Origin: Liriodendron chinense
Taxonomy: Eukaryota > Streptophyta > Magnoliopsida > Magnoliales > Magnoliaceae
Direction: 5' to 3'
Length of the DNA stretch: 64,000 nt
Assembly (NCBI GenBank): GCA_003013855.2
Contig: PVNU02002857.1
Span: forward strand, 186,001-250,000
Positions within the stretch are counted from its first letter, which is position 1. Each line of letters begins with the position of its first letter. This document shows, piece after piece, positions 47,713 through 57,347 of this stretch. The translations under genes and the position numbers were made by a program. The notes under the pieces are model-generated. The model saw only the letters and a list, made by a program, of their open reading frames with translations. It was not told the origin of the DNA and did no database searches.

Positions 47713-48367
47713 TGTTGGGGTTTTTCCTTCAATCTTGGACACCAGGGGGTGTCGGGAGCCTGGCTAATTTTTGTTGAACTGTTTCTGGGTTGTAGGGACA
47801 CCCGGTGGATGGTCGGCCACCCAATAGGTCTGGGTAGGCGCCCGAAATTGGTTAGATTCTTGCTGGAACTCTCCAGACAGATTTTGGATCTGTTGGGTGC
47901 CCGATGGGTTTGGGCCGGGCGCCCGACCATGCGCAGACTGCAAAGTCGATGGCACAGTTTTTGGGCAATCTTGCGTGGTTTCTTGCTTAAGATGTTTCTA
48001 ATTCAGATTTCTTCCTATTTAAGGAAGTATAATACATGAATTAGGTATCTTAAATGTGTAAGGATTGGGTGAGAGAAGGAGCTTTAGATGAAGGGCTACA
48101 TTGGTTTTCCTCTTGAAAAGCTTGGGTTTTCTCTGTGAGCTTGGATCTGGTGTAAGTTTTCTTCATCCTCTTGTAACTTCTGATTCATAGTGGATTAATG
48201 TCGCTTTGTACCGTGGTTTTTTTACCCGTGAGAGGGTTTTCCACGTTAAATTCGGATTACTTCTTGGGTGTGTTGATTTGTTTGGTGTGTGATTGCATTG
48301 TGTTTGTTCCTTGTTTGATTACTTCGCGCTCGCTTTCGCTACGAGGCCAATCGCCCATATCCCAACA
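47713..48367 (+). repeat. 3' LTR of element F
   Basis: TG...CA ends, 655 bp. Its part from 47856 on aligns with the truncated 5' LTR at 45721-46248. Confidence 0.88.
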
Positions 48368-49115
48368 GAGGTTTCTACTTGTATAGAGTGAAGTTTTCCC
48401 TGCAGTTATCAACCACCGATAAAGTTAAGCACCAGTAAAGGTCTGAAATGTGCTGGAAAATGCCTGGAAAACGCCGGAAAAGGCCCGTCAGTACAAACTA
48501 TACTTTTTTAATTTATATTTTGATTGAGACCTATATTTTTTTCATATTTGAAACCTAAATAGACGTTTTACAACACAATTAAGAATGAATATTAAGCAAG
48601 AATTGCATTACTTTACAATATATATATATATAATATTTATAACAATTTGAAAATGGTCTAAATTCATTTAAAAATCATTTAAAAAAAACTGCCATCCAGC
48701 ATTCATCTCTCTTTGCGTACAACCTGCAAAATAAAATAAATTAATTACATCCCAAATAAATAAAAAGCCTATAGATATTAAAATTGACGAATGAAGATAA
48801 TCAATCATTTTTTCTAGAAATAACATTGTGTTTGGACCCTTGGGAAGTTTCTAGGAAAGTACATTACTGAAAAATGAGGTTTCCCCTACTTGGTGAGCTT
48901 CTATTCAAGATTTTGCTTTCACAATTGAGTAAACCTTCCATGATTGCTGCCTAAAATTCATGATGGTAACGATTTAAGTTATTTACCAAAAAAATATACA
49001 ACCATATAAACTTAAAATTTGCAAGAAAAGGACGTATATTTTTGTCAATCAAAGATACTACAACTAAGGAAACTAAAATCTCGATGACCCTGAACAAGGC
49101 AAAGAAAGTGGGTAC
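48368..49115. other. Anonymous AT-rich sequence
   Basis: No gene, repeat boundary or mobile-element end that I can support. A short (TA)n run is at about 48620. It may be an original host sequence between F and G. Confidence 0.4.
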
Positions 49116-49808
49116 TGTTAACGTCTAATTTAGTAACAGGCTCCTCCAGACGAGCTCCCCTTTAGACCTGAAAGCCAAAGAAGAAAACTAAGGGTGGCCG
49201 GCGTTCGGCCGTTAGCCCTCTGAAGCTTAAGTCGGATGGGACTTGGCAGTAGGGTAAAATGCGGGATGTGGACTTAGAGATTGTGTGCCCTTATCATCTG
49301 TGGGGTCATCTATTTATACAGATCTGGGTGGTCTAGTATGTTACGCAAGCTGTTAAGATCACTACTGATTTAGTAGGATAAGGAGCTTATCCCACTAATC
49401 CTTAGATAAGAAGATGGTATAACCACTTTAGACGTCTAGCTGATTACGTTCCTCAATGAGAAACTTCCGTGGTGTGGAACTATGAATAGAAGTAAGCTAA
49501 AGCCAGCCTATGGCTGCTGGTACTATGAGACAAGGGAAGTCCTTAGCGAACGACCTGAGACTAGGGCTGCTCGGATTCGGGAATATCCTCATTTGTTGAC
49601 CAGGGAGTAAAGTTGCTCGGGTTATGGAGGTGCCCCCACCCAATGACCAGCGACCAGGCCTATTCGCATATTCGAAAGTGTATACGGACACGTCTACGTG
49701 ATATGCAAGCTTCGACCATGAGGGATCATTAGTTGAATGATGAAGTCAAAAGGCACTCGCGGGTCTTGAGTCTTCATTGTCTTCGACAACCAACTTTATC
49801 CTATAACA
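49116..49808 (-). repeat. 3' LTR of element G
   Basis: On the minus strand TGTTATAGG... to ...ACGTTAACA, 693 bp. TATAAATA at 49318-49311. GGTAC at 49111-49115 is the expected target duplication. No clear polypurine tract precedes it (only GGTGGGTATC). Confidence 0.7.
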
Positions 49809-50072
49809 GATACCCACCAAGTCATTGGCGTTGAGAAGTCTAAGTGAAGGACTTGTTTGCCTGCACGCATAACCGCCTAATGCGTTTTTTGGAGGAGAAG
49901 CCGTACATGATTGAGCCCTCATTTATGAGCGCCAGCTTTCCGCAGCTTTTCGGCTAGGAGGAAATGAAGCGGCGCTCGCCACGTGTCTCTAGAATTAATG
50001 ATCGTGCCCATTCGACTGTCGTGCCAAACGAATGGTCACCGCGTGTTGCCCAAATCTTAAGGAATGATTGCT

Positions 50073-50080
50073 TATAAATA
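50073..50080 (+). promoter_or_regulatory. TATA box of the antisense gene in element G
   Basis: TATAAATA, followed by a pyrimidine-rich leader ("cttcttctctccttgtttc" near 50140) and then ATG at 50255. It lies only 265 bp from the 3' LTR and points into the element. Same design as the antisense promoter near 6878 in B. Confidence 0.55.
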
Positions 50081-50254
50081 TCCCTGAGGTCTGCAGAGAT
50101 TTCTTTATTTCGAAGTTTCATCAGAGGATTTCAAAAGTTCTTCTTCTCTCCTTGTTTCTGTTTCCTTCTGGTGTCCCTGTCTCTCTCTGGCATAACTTCA
50201 TTTGCTTTTTTCTTTGAGGTATTCTCCTTTCTTTGTTCTGTTTTTTGAACGACA

Positions 50255-50690
50255 ATGGTGATAGGTTCCGATGATGAGACTGTCCCTTTGGGGGATGCAA
50301 CTCCGGATTCTTCATCCTCAAACAACGCGAGAGTCCCTACGGGGAGATACTCTGCGTCCAAGTATCCTTCAATAATGACGGAGGAACAAATATTTGAGTT
50401 ATGGGAAAAATACTGGATTCCCAACTCCATCATTCTCCGGTTACCTGGAGGGGGAGAGACTCCAGATGCCCCCCCCAGGCTGTGTAGCCTTATATGATTA
50501 CTTTTTTATTCTTAGTGTGCGTCTTCCCCTCCACCCTTTTATTCGCGACGTACTCTGTATCTACAAATTTGCCCCTGAAAACTCATTGTAAATGGCTGGA
50601 GGGTTGTTCTAAGTGCTTTCGTTCTCTGGAAGCAAGCCAGCAATGGAGATTTAACCGTCAAAGAGTTTCTTAGAATGTTCCAACTTAAGA
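50255..50690 (+). pseudogene. Antisense gene of G, N-terminal part ('putative gypsy-type transposon' domain)
   Basis: ATG 50255 (MVIGSDDET) leads to a domain like Pfam PF04195: FELWEKYWIPNSIILRLPGG, PPPGCVALYDYF and RLPLHPFIRDVLCIY, then VVLSAFVLWKQASNGDLTV. The frame changes at an eight-C run (about 50469-50476) and again near 50590, so one-base slips have occurred. Proteins of this kind are a known extra product of Tat retrotransposons, encoded on the antisense strand; their role is unknown. The domain breaks off at CTTAAG near 50685 and its continuation is found on the other strand. Confidence 0.7.
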
Positions 50691-51415
50691 AAGCACGGAT
50701 GGCTCGCGAACAGGGACCAACTCGCGAGCAGCTTCAAGCTCGCGATGCTCTTCAGTCGGAGGGCGACTTGGCCCCACCTCGTCGCTTCTCGAGAAATTGT
50801 CAACAATGTCGATAACCGGTGGCTCTGGAGGAACCACCGGAGTGTTTGTCACAGACTTAGGAAGAGGCTCGCATGGTTGCGAGCTTCGGGCAGGCTCACC
50901 GGACCGGCCAAACGGGTGAGACGATCCGGCCTTCGTCTTCTTCTGCCTCTTCGAGCCGGTACCCCTCAGACGGGGCAACAATCCTCTCTTCTCTCCAATG
51001 TTTACAATGGTAGCTTCCTCCTGAGATACCAGTCCAAAAGCGGCAAGTAGCGAGAGTGAGAGGCAGGACTCGATATTCCTATCACGGACTGACAGCTTGT
51101 AAATTTTAACGATCTTCTCGTTGATCCCCCCTTTCAAGCTCGGTTTTCCTCCAGTTGGAATACCTGCGAATACGAGCGGAGTTGGATAAATAGGGGTTTA
51201 AGACTATTACAAAAATTTTGGCAGAATGGAGATTCACCCACCTTCGCCAAAGAAGCGACTCACGTTATGGCCCCCAGGGGTGGATCCCATGTAAGACTCC
51301 CAATTTTCGGAGGCATAAAACCACAATTTCCTCCATCCGGGGTAATTCGAAGTGGGTTTCCCCAAAACATAATTATCCCGGTGCCAGTAACATAGGTAAT
51401 ACCATCTTAAGATGC
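50684..51415 (-). pseudogene. Inverted middle third of the antisense gene of G
   Basis: On the minus strand, from about 51415, the frame reads RWYYLCYWHRDNYVLG, then NYPGWRKLWFYASENWESY, which continues the domain broken off at 50690. An intron with donor GAAG|GTGGGT (near 51240) and acceptor ATTCGCAG (near 51167) leads to the linker frame 51137-50685: LLAAFGLVSQEEATIVNIGEKRG, basic KRQKKTK, then PPEPPVIDIVDNF. Such a basic, Pro-rich linker is usual before the coiled coil in these proteins. The neighbouring parts are on +. CTTAAG occurs at both breakpoints (near 50685 and 51410). Confidence 0.65.
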
Positions 51416-51434
51416 GAGTACTGTTGGGCTAGTC

Positions 51435-52406
51435 ATGGCTCAGCCTTCTGGAGTTTGGACGTTCACTATCCCAAGTCACTTGCATCTGATTTGTAAGTTT
51501 TTATTCGACAACATCACCCCACAAACTTTTGGCTCTCTTCCTGAACCCAGTCCCGAGGATCTTTCCCTGGATGCGAGGGTGAGGATGATCCAGGTAAAAG
51601 TACTTCGAATTTGGCTTGTTTCTTGCTTCCTCCCTTTGTTTTTTTTTTTTGTGATCATCTGATAACCCTTTTACTCCTTGAACAGGGACTAAACCTCATT
51701 TTATGGACAAGACGTGACATCATCGCTGCTCGTCGTATCATCGATGAGGCTGAGGAGAAGAGACTCGCATTGGAGAAGGTGGTCCAAGGGAGAGACCAAG
51801 TCATCAAATCTCGCGAGACCCTAATCGCGAAGATGAATGAGGATAGAAAGATCCTCATCGAGAAGATCCAGGTCTTGACCGACAGGTATCAGACCTTAAA
51901 TACAACTTCACGAGGCTCGTGGAGATGAAGGAGAAGGTAGAGAAAGAGAGATTTTTCGCCAAGATAAAATCTCTCTAGAGGAGAAGCTCGCTAAGAGCAG
52001 GTCGCGACTACGAGAAGTCAGTGGCAGCTTGGAGCAAGAACGGTCCACCCTTGCGTAGCTCAGAGATGATTCCATTCATTGGGAGGAGGAGTGAGTAGCT
52101 TATGTCAAGATGCTATCTGAGGAGGGGCCTCGAGCTGTCATGGAGTTCCGTACTTCGCAGTTGTATGACGACGATCGGTATGAGTCATACGATGCTAGTC
52201 GCAACTTCGCACTTAGAGTAGTGCAGCGGATATCACCATCATTCGATATGGGGGAATTCGAGAGGGTCGCAGCCATCGTCGCTGCTGAAGAGAGGGCAGC
52301 CACTGAGAATGAAGTTACGGAGACTACCCAAGCTGCAGGGGTCCCGAAAGCGGGTCCTGAGGTCAAGAGTAGCACTCCCTGTCCTCCAAGTGACGCGCGG
52401 GAATGA
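51435..52406 (+). pseudogene. Antisense gene of G, C-terminal coiled-coil part
   Basis: MAQPSGVWTFTIPSH... to RVRMIQ, then an intron 51594-51685 (CAG|GTAAAA, TTGAACAG) that joins in phase to GLNLILWTRRDIIAARR. A charged coiled coil follows (EEKRLALEKVVQGRDQVIKSR and on, 51735-51890). After a frameshift near 51900 the end reads FRTSQLYDDDRYESYDA, then RISPSFDMGEF and an acidic Ala/Glu-rich tail to 52406. Splice signals on this strand show the gene is meant to be read against the retrotransposon. Confidence 0.65.
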
Positions 52407-52473
52407 TCGCTTCTACTCTTTTCTCTTTCTTTCTCATGTTAATTTTAGTCGCTCCTCTATTGTAAAACCATCT

Positions 52474-52526
<53 letters not shown>

Positions 52527-52819
52527 CTTCTTCAAGTGATACATGATTTCTGTGTTGCATGAAAAAATGCTTAACTCATGAAAAATGAGTTATGCTCAAT
52601 CCGGGGGTCTTGGTGACCATGTTCACGTAGAGATAGACTAATATATCGATTGAGACTTTGGCTCTATAGTAAGCAGAAGGTTTGGTCAAGAGAACGTTTG
52701 TCTTCTCTTCAGGGCTGTTCTAGTCCAGAATGGAGCAGCGACCAAATTATAGTTGATTAACTGTAATGGAAGAAATGATCTTTATTCAAACGTGGTCCAG
52801 TAGTTAATACATGAATGTT
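52407..52819. repeat. Convergent ends of the antisense gene and pol; (AT)n microsatellite
   Basis: The two transcription units of G meet tail to tail here. (TA)n of about 48 bp at 52476-52524. No gene. Confidence 0.7.
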
Positions 52820-53850
52820 TTATGGATAATATTGAAGTAGATGCTCCACATGCCAAGGGCGACGGAGTGGTCTTCCTTCCATGTCTTCTAGATAATATGT
52901 ACTTGGTCGCACAATTTTGATAACCCGATAGGGGCCTTCCCAATTCGGATCTAACGATCGAGCAGGTGTTCCAAGGTTTTGCCTAAGCACTAAATCGCTG
53001 AGCTGAAAAGCTCTAGGTTTGACCCTTGTGTTACGGTAGTAGGCTATACACTGTTGGTGAGCTGCTGCTTGAAGTCGGGATGCGTTCCTTCTTTCTTCCA
53101 AAAGGTCGAGATGAAGCCTCAAACCATCTTGGTTGCTCACTGAGTCGTATTGTTCGATTCGATATGAGGGTACTTCAACTTCGACTGGAACAACTGCTTT
53201 GGTGTCGAATGCCAAAGAGAAAGGAGTTTCTCCAATTGACGTGCGAGATGTCATCCTATAGGCCCATAAGACTTCAGGTAGAAGCTCCGGCCACATGCCT
53301 TTACATTCATCAAGTTTAGTTTTCAGATGATGTTTGATAATCTTATTGATTGCTTCAACTTGTCCATTAGCCTGGGGATGATATGGGGAGGTTCAAATAC
53401 TTCGTATCTTCCATTTTTCGCAAAACTCGGAGAACGCAGCATTGTTGAACTGTTTTCCATTGTCAGTGATTATAGTTATTGAGAAGCCCATAACGACATG
53501 TGATGTTTCTCTACATGAATTTGGTAGTCTGCTTTTCAGTGATTGTGGTTAGAAGTTCCGCCTCGACCCATTTGGTGAAGTAATCAACTACTACAATTAC
53601 AAATATGTTCTAGCCTTTCTCGATGGGTAATGGTCCAATTATATCAACTCCCCATTGGGCAAAGGGCCAAGGGCCATCCATCGGAGTCATTTTCTCGGAT
53701 GGCATGTGAGGGATTGGAGAATATCGCTGACATTTGTCGCATTTCTTAGAAAATTCGATTGCGTCTGCCTTCATGGTGGGCCAATAATACCCATGCCTCA
53801 TCGCTTTATATGCTAAGGATCATCCCCTGGGATGGTTACCACATGCCCCT
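52820..53850 (-). pseudogene. Integrase of element G, decayed
   Basis: Minus strand: zinc-finger region RHGYYWPTMKADAIEFSKKCDKC and catalytic start QWGVDIIGPLP (53801-53610); a core full of stops (53600-53300); then the C-terminal part 53296-52820, WPELLPEVLWAYRMTSRTS to WEGPYRVIKI, ending HVEHLLQYYP. The sequence type matches Tat integrases. Non-functional. Confidence 0.85.
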
Positions 53851-54370
53851 TAGTGTATTTCATCAAGAATATAGTGTGCCTCTTCTGGATGGAGACACCT
53901 TAAGTATGGTAAAGTAAAGCTTTTGTGTAATAATATTCCATTTTGTAAGGTGTACCTAGCAGCACAGTAACTAATTTGTCGCGCGGATTTTCTATCGTCT
54001 GGGAGTTGTCCACTTTTAAGGTAAAGGATGATGGGATCCATCCAGCATGGAGATAAATGCACAGTGACTACTTGCTCTGGAATGACTTGATCGACACTCG
54101 GAGTATGGAGATGCTCGACAGAAACAGATTGTGTTAACTCAGACTTTGGTGCGGAAGCTAACTTTGCCAGAGAATCTGCATGCATATTCTTCACGCGAGG
54201 AATGTGAATTATTTCATATTTGCTTCGCTGTGCGAGCAAGATAAGTAGTCGAGATTTGTACAAAGCCATTCGTTCTTCTTTCACCTCGAATTCGCTAAGC
54301 ACTTGATTAACTATGAGTTGAGAGTCACATGAACAAGTAAATTCTGTATTGTGAGCACATTAGCTAGTTC
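53850..54370 (-). pseudogene. Second (dual) RNase H of element G, C-terminal part
   Basis: Frame 54302-53850: SEFEVKEERMALYKSRLLIL, IIHIPRVKNMHADSLAKLA, the end of the archaeal-type RNase H that Tat elements carry, followed by the linker to integrase (ILHKSFTLPYLRCLHPEEA). The N-terminal half of this domain lies past the solo LTR at 56457-56600. Confidence 0.85.
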
Positions 54371-54375
54371 GAGGC

Positions 54376-56451
54376 TGTTGAGCTCTTAATTGTGCATATT
54401 CTAACCCCAATTCATCACTCATTATACAAGATTTTCATGATTTAAAGACTAATCAAATACATGTTTTGTGATTGTAGGGATGAGAGCGGACTTCACTCAA
54501 TTAGAGACCAAAAAGGGGCCATTTTGAGCCTTTGATGAAGGCCCAAGATGGACCAAAGAAAGAAGAAAGTAAAGAGAGAGGAAGGAGAGAAGAAAAGAAA
54601 GAAGAAAAACAAGCAAAACTGGGTCCGACCGGTCAAGACCGGTCGGCCAAGAAGGCACTCCCTGGAGCAAGGCCAGCCTTGTCCGACCGGTCATGACCGG
54701 TCGGCCAGCCCTGTCCGACCGGTCGTGACCGGTCGGCCATGCAAGTTTCAGACTCCAGATTGCATACAGCAGGCCATTCCCGTTTCTGACTTTTCGGACC
54801 ACTTTTTTGAAGTCATCTTAATGATATTTGGAAATCCAACACATCCATGTCGAAGAGGAGCTCGACGCCGAACTAACCCAAGTGGTTTCGTGTCGATCAG
54901 AGCTACGGATTGATCGTGGTGACCAAAACAATACGAACTGTCCAGAAAGTTTCAGATTTCGCTGTTCCACTCTGGGCCGGTCCAGGTGGCCCATCATTGA
55001 TGATATGAAGAATCTACTTTGACCATATTTTAGACCACATCCATATATGAATAACCACAAAAGTTTCAGATCAAAAGGATGTGTGGTTTGATCGTACCGG
55101 TTGAAGAAAGATGGACCATCCAGAAAGATCCAACTGCACAGAGTTTATAAAAGCCCTAATTGTTCTAATTTTCGGACCACATTCTGGGATTTTTTTGGAC
55201 AATCTAATCCATCTATCATGTAGAGGAGGAAGTTTTCTACTACTATTCCAAATTTGGGATCAATCCGACGTCTTTACACTCCGGAGCGTTGGAAGCAAGA
55301 TGACTGGTTCTGAAGGTACCCGAAGTGCGCGATTTTGAGAGGCGGTCGGTGATGTGATTGGTGGGCCCATTCAGAGGACAATCTTGGAAATCTAAATCAT
55401 CTATGAGGAAGATCACATTACAAGGAAGCTACAAATCAATTTTGAAGGCAATCCGACCATTGGTTAAGCCGTACCAAGCGAAACAAATTCTGCTATGTTG
55501 CTGTACTATTGCTGCACTATAAAAGGGGGTGCTCTCTTCTATTCCAGGGCAACCAAGGACGTGGGGAGCAAGGAGTTCAAGTCATAGGAGGCTTCCTAGC
55601 CTCCTCCAGCTAGTTTTTCTTCCTTTTCTTAGTTCTAGTTTTATTTTTAATATGCTTTTCATTAGCTAATCTCTTGGCTAGAGCTAAGAGGTGAACCTTA
55701 TAGTTTTCTTAGATTGTTTAATTCGTTTTATTGGTTTTAAAGCTGTAATTCATGCTTATGAACTATGGTTTGAAGTTTATACAAGTTTTTGAGTAGTTTT
55801 TCTTAGTCTTATGATGACTCATGGATGTTTGGGAGAATTACTTAATTGCTTAATTGGTTTGTGACGGTCTAGACCTGTATGATCCGAGGAATCGGAGTGC
55901 GCTCTAGTACTATGATCTTCATAAAGGAACTTCCTACCAAAGTTCTATTTTTCTGTTTTTCTGGAATATGTATGGACTGTGCATGTGATTTGAATCCAGT
56001 TCAAATCCTGATCTAGCCTTGTCTTGTGACAGGACTTGAGGATGGTTATGATTGTGAACTAGACCTTTTGAAAAGGGGAATGACCTATGCAATTGAGCAT
56101 GCTCAGCTCAGCCTACATTGAGTGAATCCTATGCATAGAACTTACATATGACAGATTGTTTGGTTTAACAGCTCTATCATCCGACTAGATAGATCTTAAT
56201 ATCGATTCTAGTTGAGAAAGTAAGAAACCATAGCGAATTATGCATCTAAGAAGAGCTATAAGTGGATCCTTGATGCTCTAGTTATCTTTTCATTATTAGA
56301 TTTTCTATTTTATGTTAAAAATCAATTTCACAAACCTCTTTGATTCTAGTTATTAGGATAGTTGGAATTGTTTACTTCCTTCCCTGTGGATCGACCTCGA
56401 TCTTACCGAGTTTATTACTACTTCGCAACCCTACACTTGGGGAAGCGAACA
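54376..56451 (+). mobile_element. Solo LTR of an Athila-like element
   Basis: 2076 bp, TGTTGAGCTC...GCGAACA, flanked by the 5-bp repeat GAGGC (54371-54375 and 56452-56456) and with no internal sequence: the product of recombination between two LTRs. It is about 0.5 kb longer than the related LTRs of C, E and H, mostly in 54750-55510. Three GACCGGTC dyads lie at 54624-54738 and a TATA box (CTATAAAAGG) at about 55518. Confidence 0.93.
54624..54738. repeat. Palindrome array in the solo LTR
   Basis: Three units of the form CCGACCGGTCNNGACCGGTC, followed by GGCC, the same dyad as in element D. Confidence 0.9.
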
Positions 56452-56456
56452 GAGGC

Positions 56457-57347
56457 CGACGATCAAAGCCTCATATTCCGCTTTGTTGTTAGAGACATGA
56501 GTGTTGAAGCGTAAAGCATATTGAAAATGTAATCCGTCAAGAGCGATTAGGATCAAGTCGGCTCCGCTACCAGTGGCGCATGAAGACCCATCCAAAAAGA
56601 GTGACCAAGGTGCCTGGTCACTGGTCGCAGGGTCATTGTTGGAGGTGGAATCAGCTATGGTCGAATACATAAATTCAGCGATAAAATCAACTACGACTTG
56701 GGCTTTAGTGGCGGTCCTTGAACAGAACGAAATGTTGTGTTCACAGAGTTCAAGTGCCAATTTAGTCAATCGCCCTGATACCTCAGGCTTTTGAAGGACT
56801 TGTCTTAATGGATGATTCATAGTTACCAATATAGAATAGGCTTGGAAATATAGTCGTAATTTCTGGGCTGCAGTCACTAAAGCGAGAGCTAATTTCTCAA
56901 TATCAGAATATCGAGTTTCGGCATCCACGATTGCTCGACAAATATAATAAACGAGCCTCTGGACCCCAGAATCTTCTCTTATTAAGGCGGCACTAACTGC
57001 CGTAGATGAAACAGATAAATAAAGAAGGAGCTGCTCGTGTGGAATAAGTTTGTATAAAACAGGAGGCGTGCCCATATATTGCTTCAGTTGTTGAAATGCC
57101 TCCTCACACTGTTGGGTCCATACCCAGTTGGTTTTTGCGGTAGTGCGGAGAAGCTTAAAGAAAGGAAGGCACTTATTAGAGGCACGCGAAATAAACCTAT
57201 TCAATGATGCAATGCGACCAGCCAATCGTTAGACATCTTTGAGAGTGGATGGAGACTTCATTTCGATCAAGGCTTTTATTTTCTCGGGGTTCGCTTCGAT
57301 CTCCTGTTGACCAACCATAAACCCAAGAAATTTTCCAGCAAGAACCC
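56457..57347 (-). pseudogene. Reverse transcriptase end, RNase H and start of second RNase H of element G
   Basis: Minus strand: FLGFMVGQQEIEANPEKIKAL (57330-57260, RT thumb), a TAA near 57230, then NRFISRASNKCLPFFKLLR, RNase H (QLLLYLSVSSTAVSAALIRE, with the first catalytic Asp of the usual YLAVS/D region not evident), then the second RNase H start WSLFLDGSSCATGSGAD and NNKAEYEALIVGL. It continues past the solo LTR at 54370. Cut at 57348 by element H. Confidence 0.85.

Larger units (their letters stand above)
45721..48367 (+). mobile_element. Copia-type element F (Tork/Tnt1-like), internally deleted
   Basis: The 5' LTR remnant 45721-46248 lacks its first 143 bp because E inserted there. The primer site TGGTATCAAAGC (46252-46263, initiator tRNA-Met type) follows. 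The polypurine tract AGGGTGGAGAT precedes the 3' LTR, 47713-48367 (TGTTGGGG...CCCAACA, 655 bp). Only about 1.46 kb separates the LTRs: Gag, zinc knuckle and the start of protease. Integrase, RT and RNase H are absent. The LTRs have diverged visibly, so the element is old. Confidence 0.9.
49116..57347 (-). mobile_element. Tat-type LTR retrotransposon G with antisense gene, 3' two-thirds, decayed
   Basis: 3' LTR 49808-49116, then an antisense gene on + (50255-52406), then on the minus strand integrase, a second RNase H, RNase H and the end of reverse transcriptase up to 57347. The order and the extra RNase H domain are those of Tat elements. A solo LTR split the second RNase H at 54375. Element H cut the reverse transcriptase at 57348, so the 5' half (rest of RT, protease, gag, 5' LTR) lies past the window or is lost. 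Confidence 0.85.

Noticed and set aside
50685..51137. Independent minus-strand gene of 150 codons
   Set aside because: Its sequence is the missing linker of the antisense gene in G and is better explained by an inversion.
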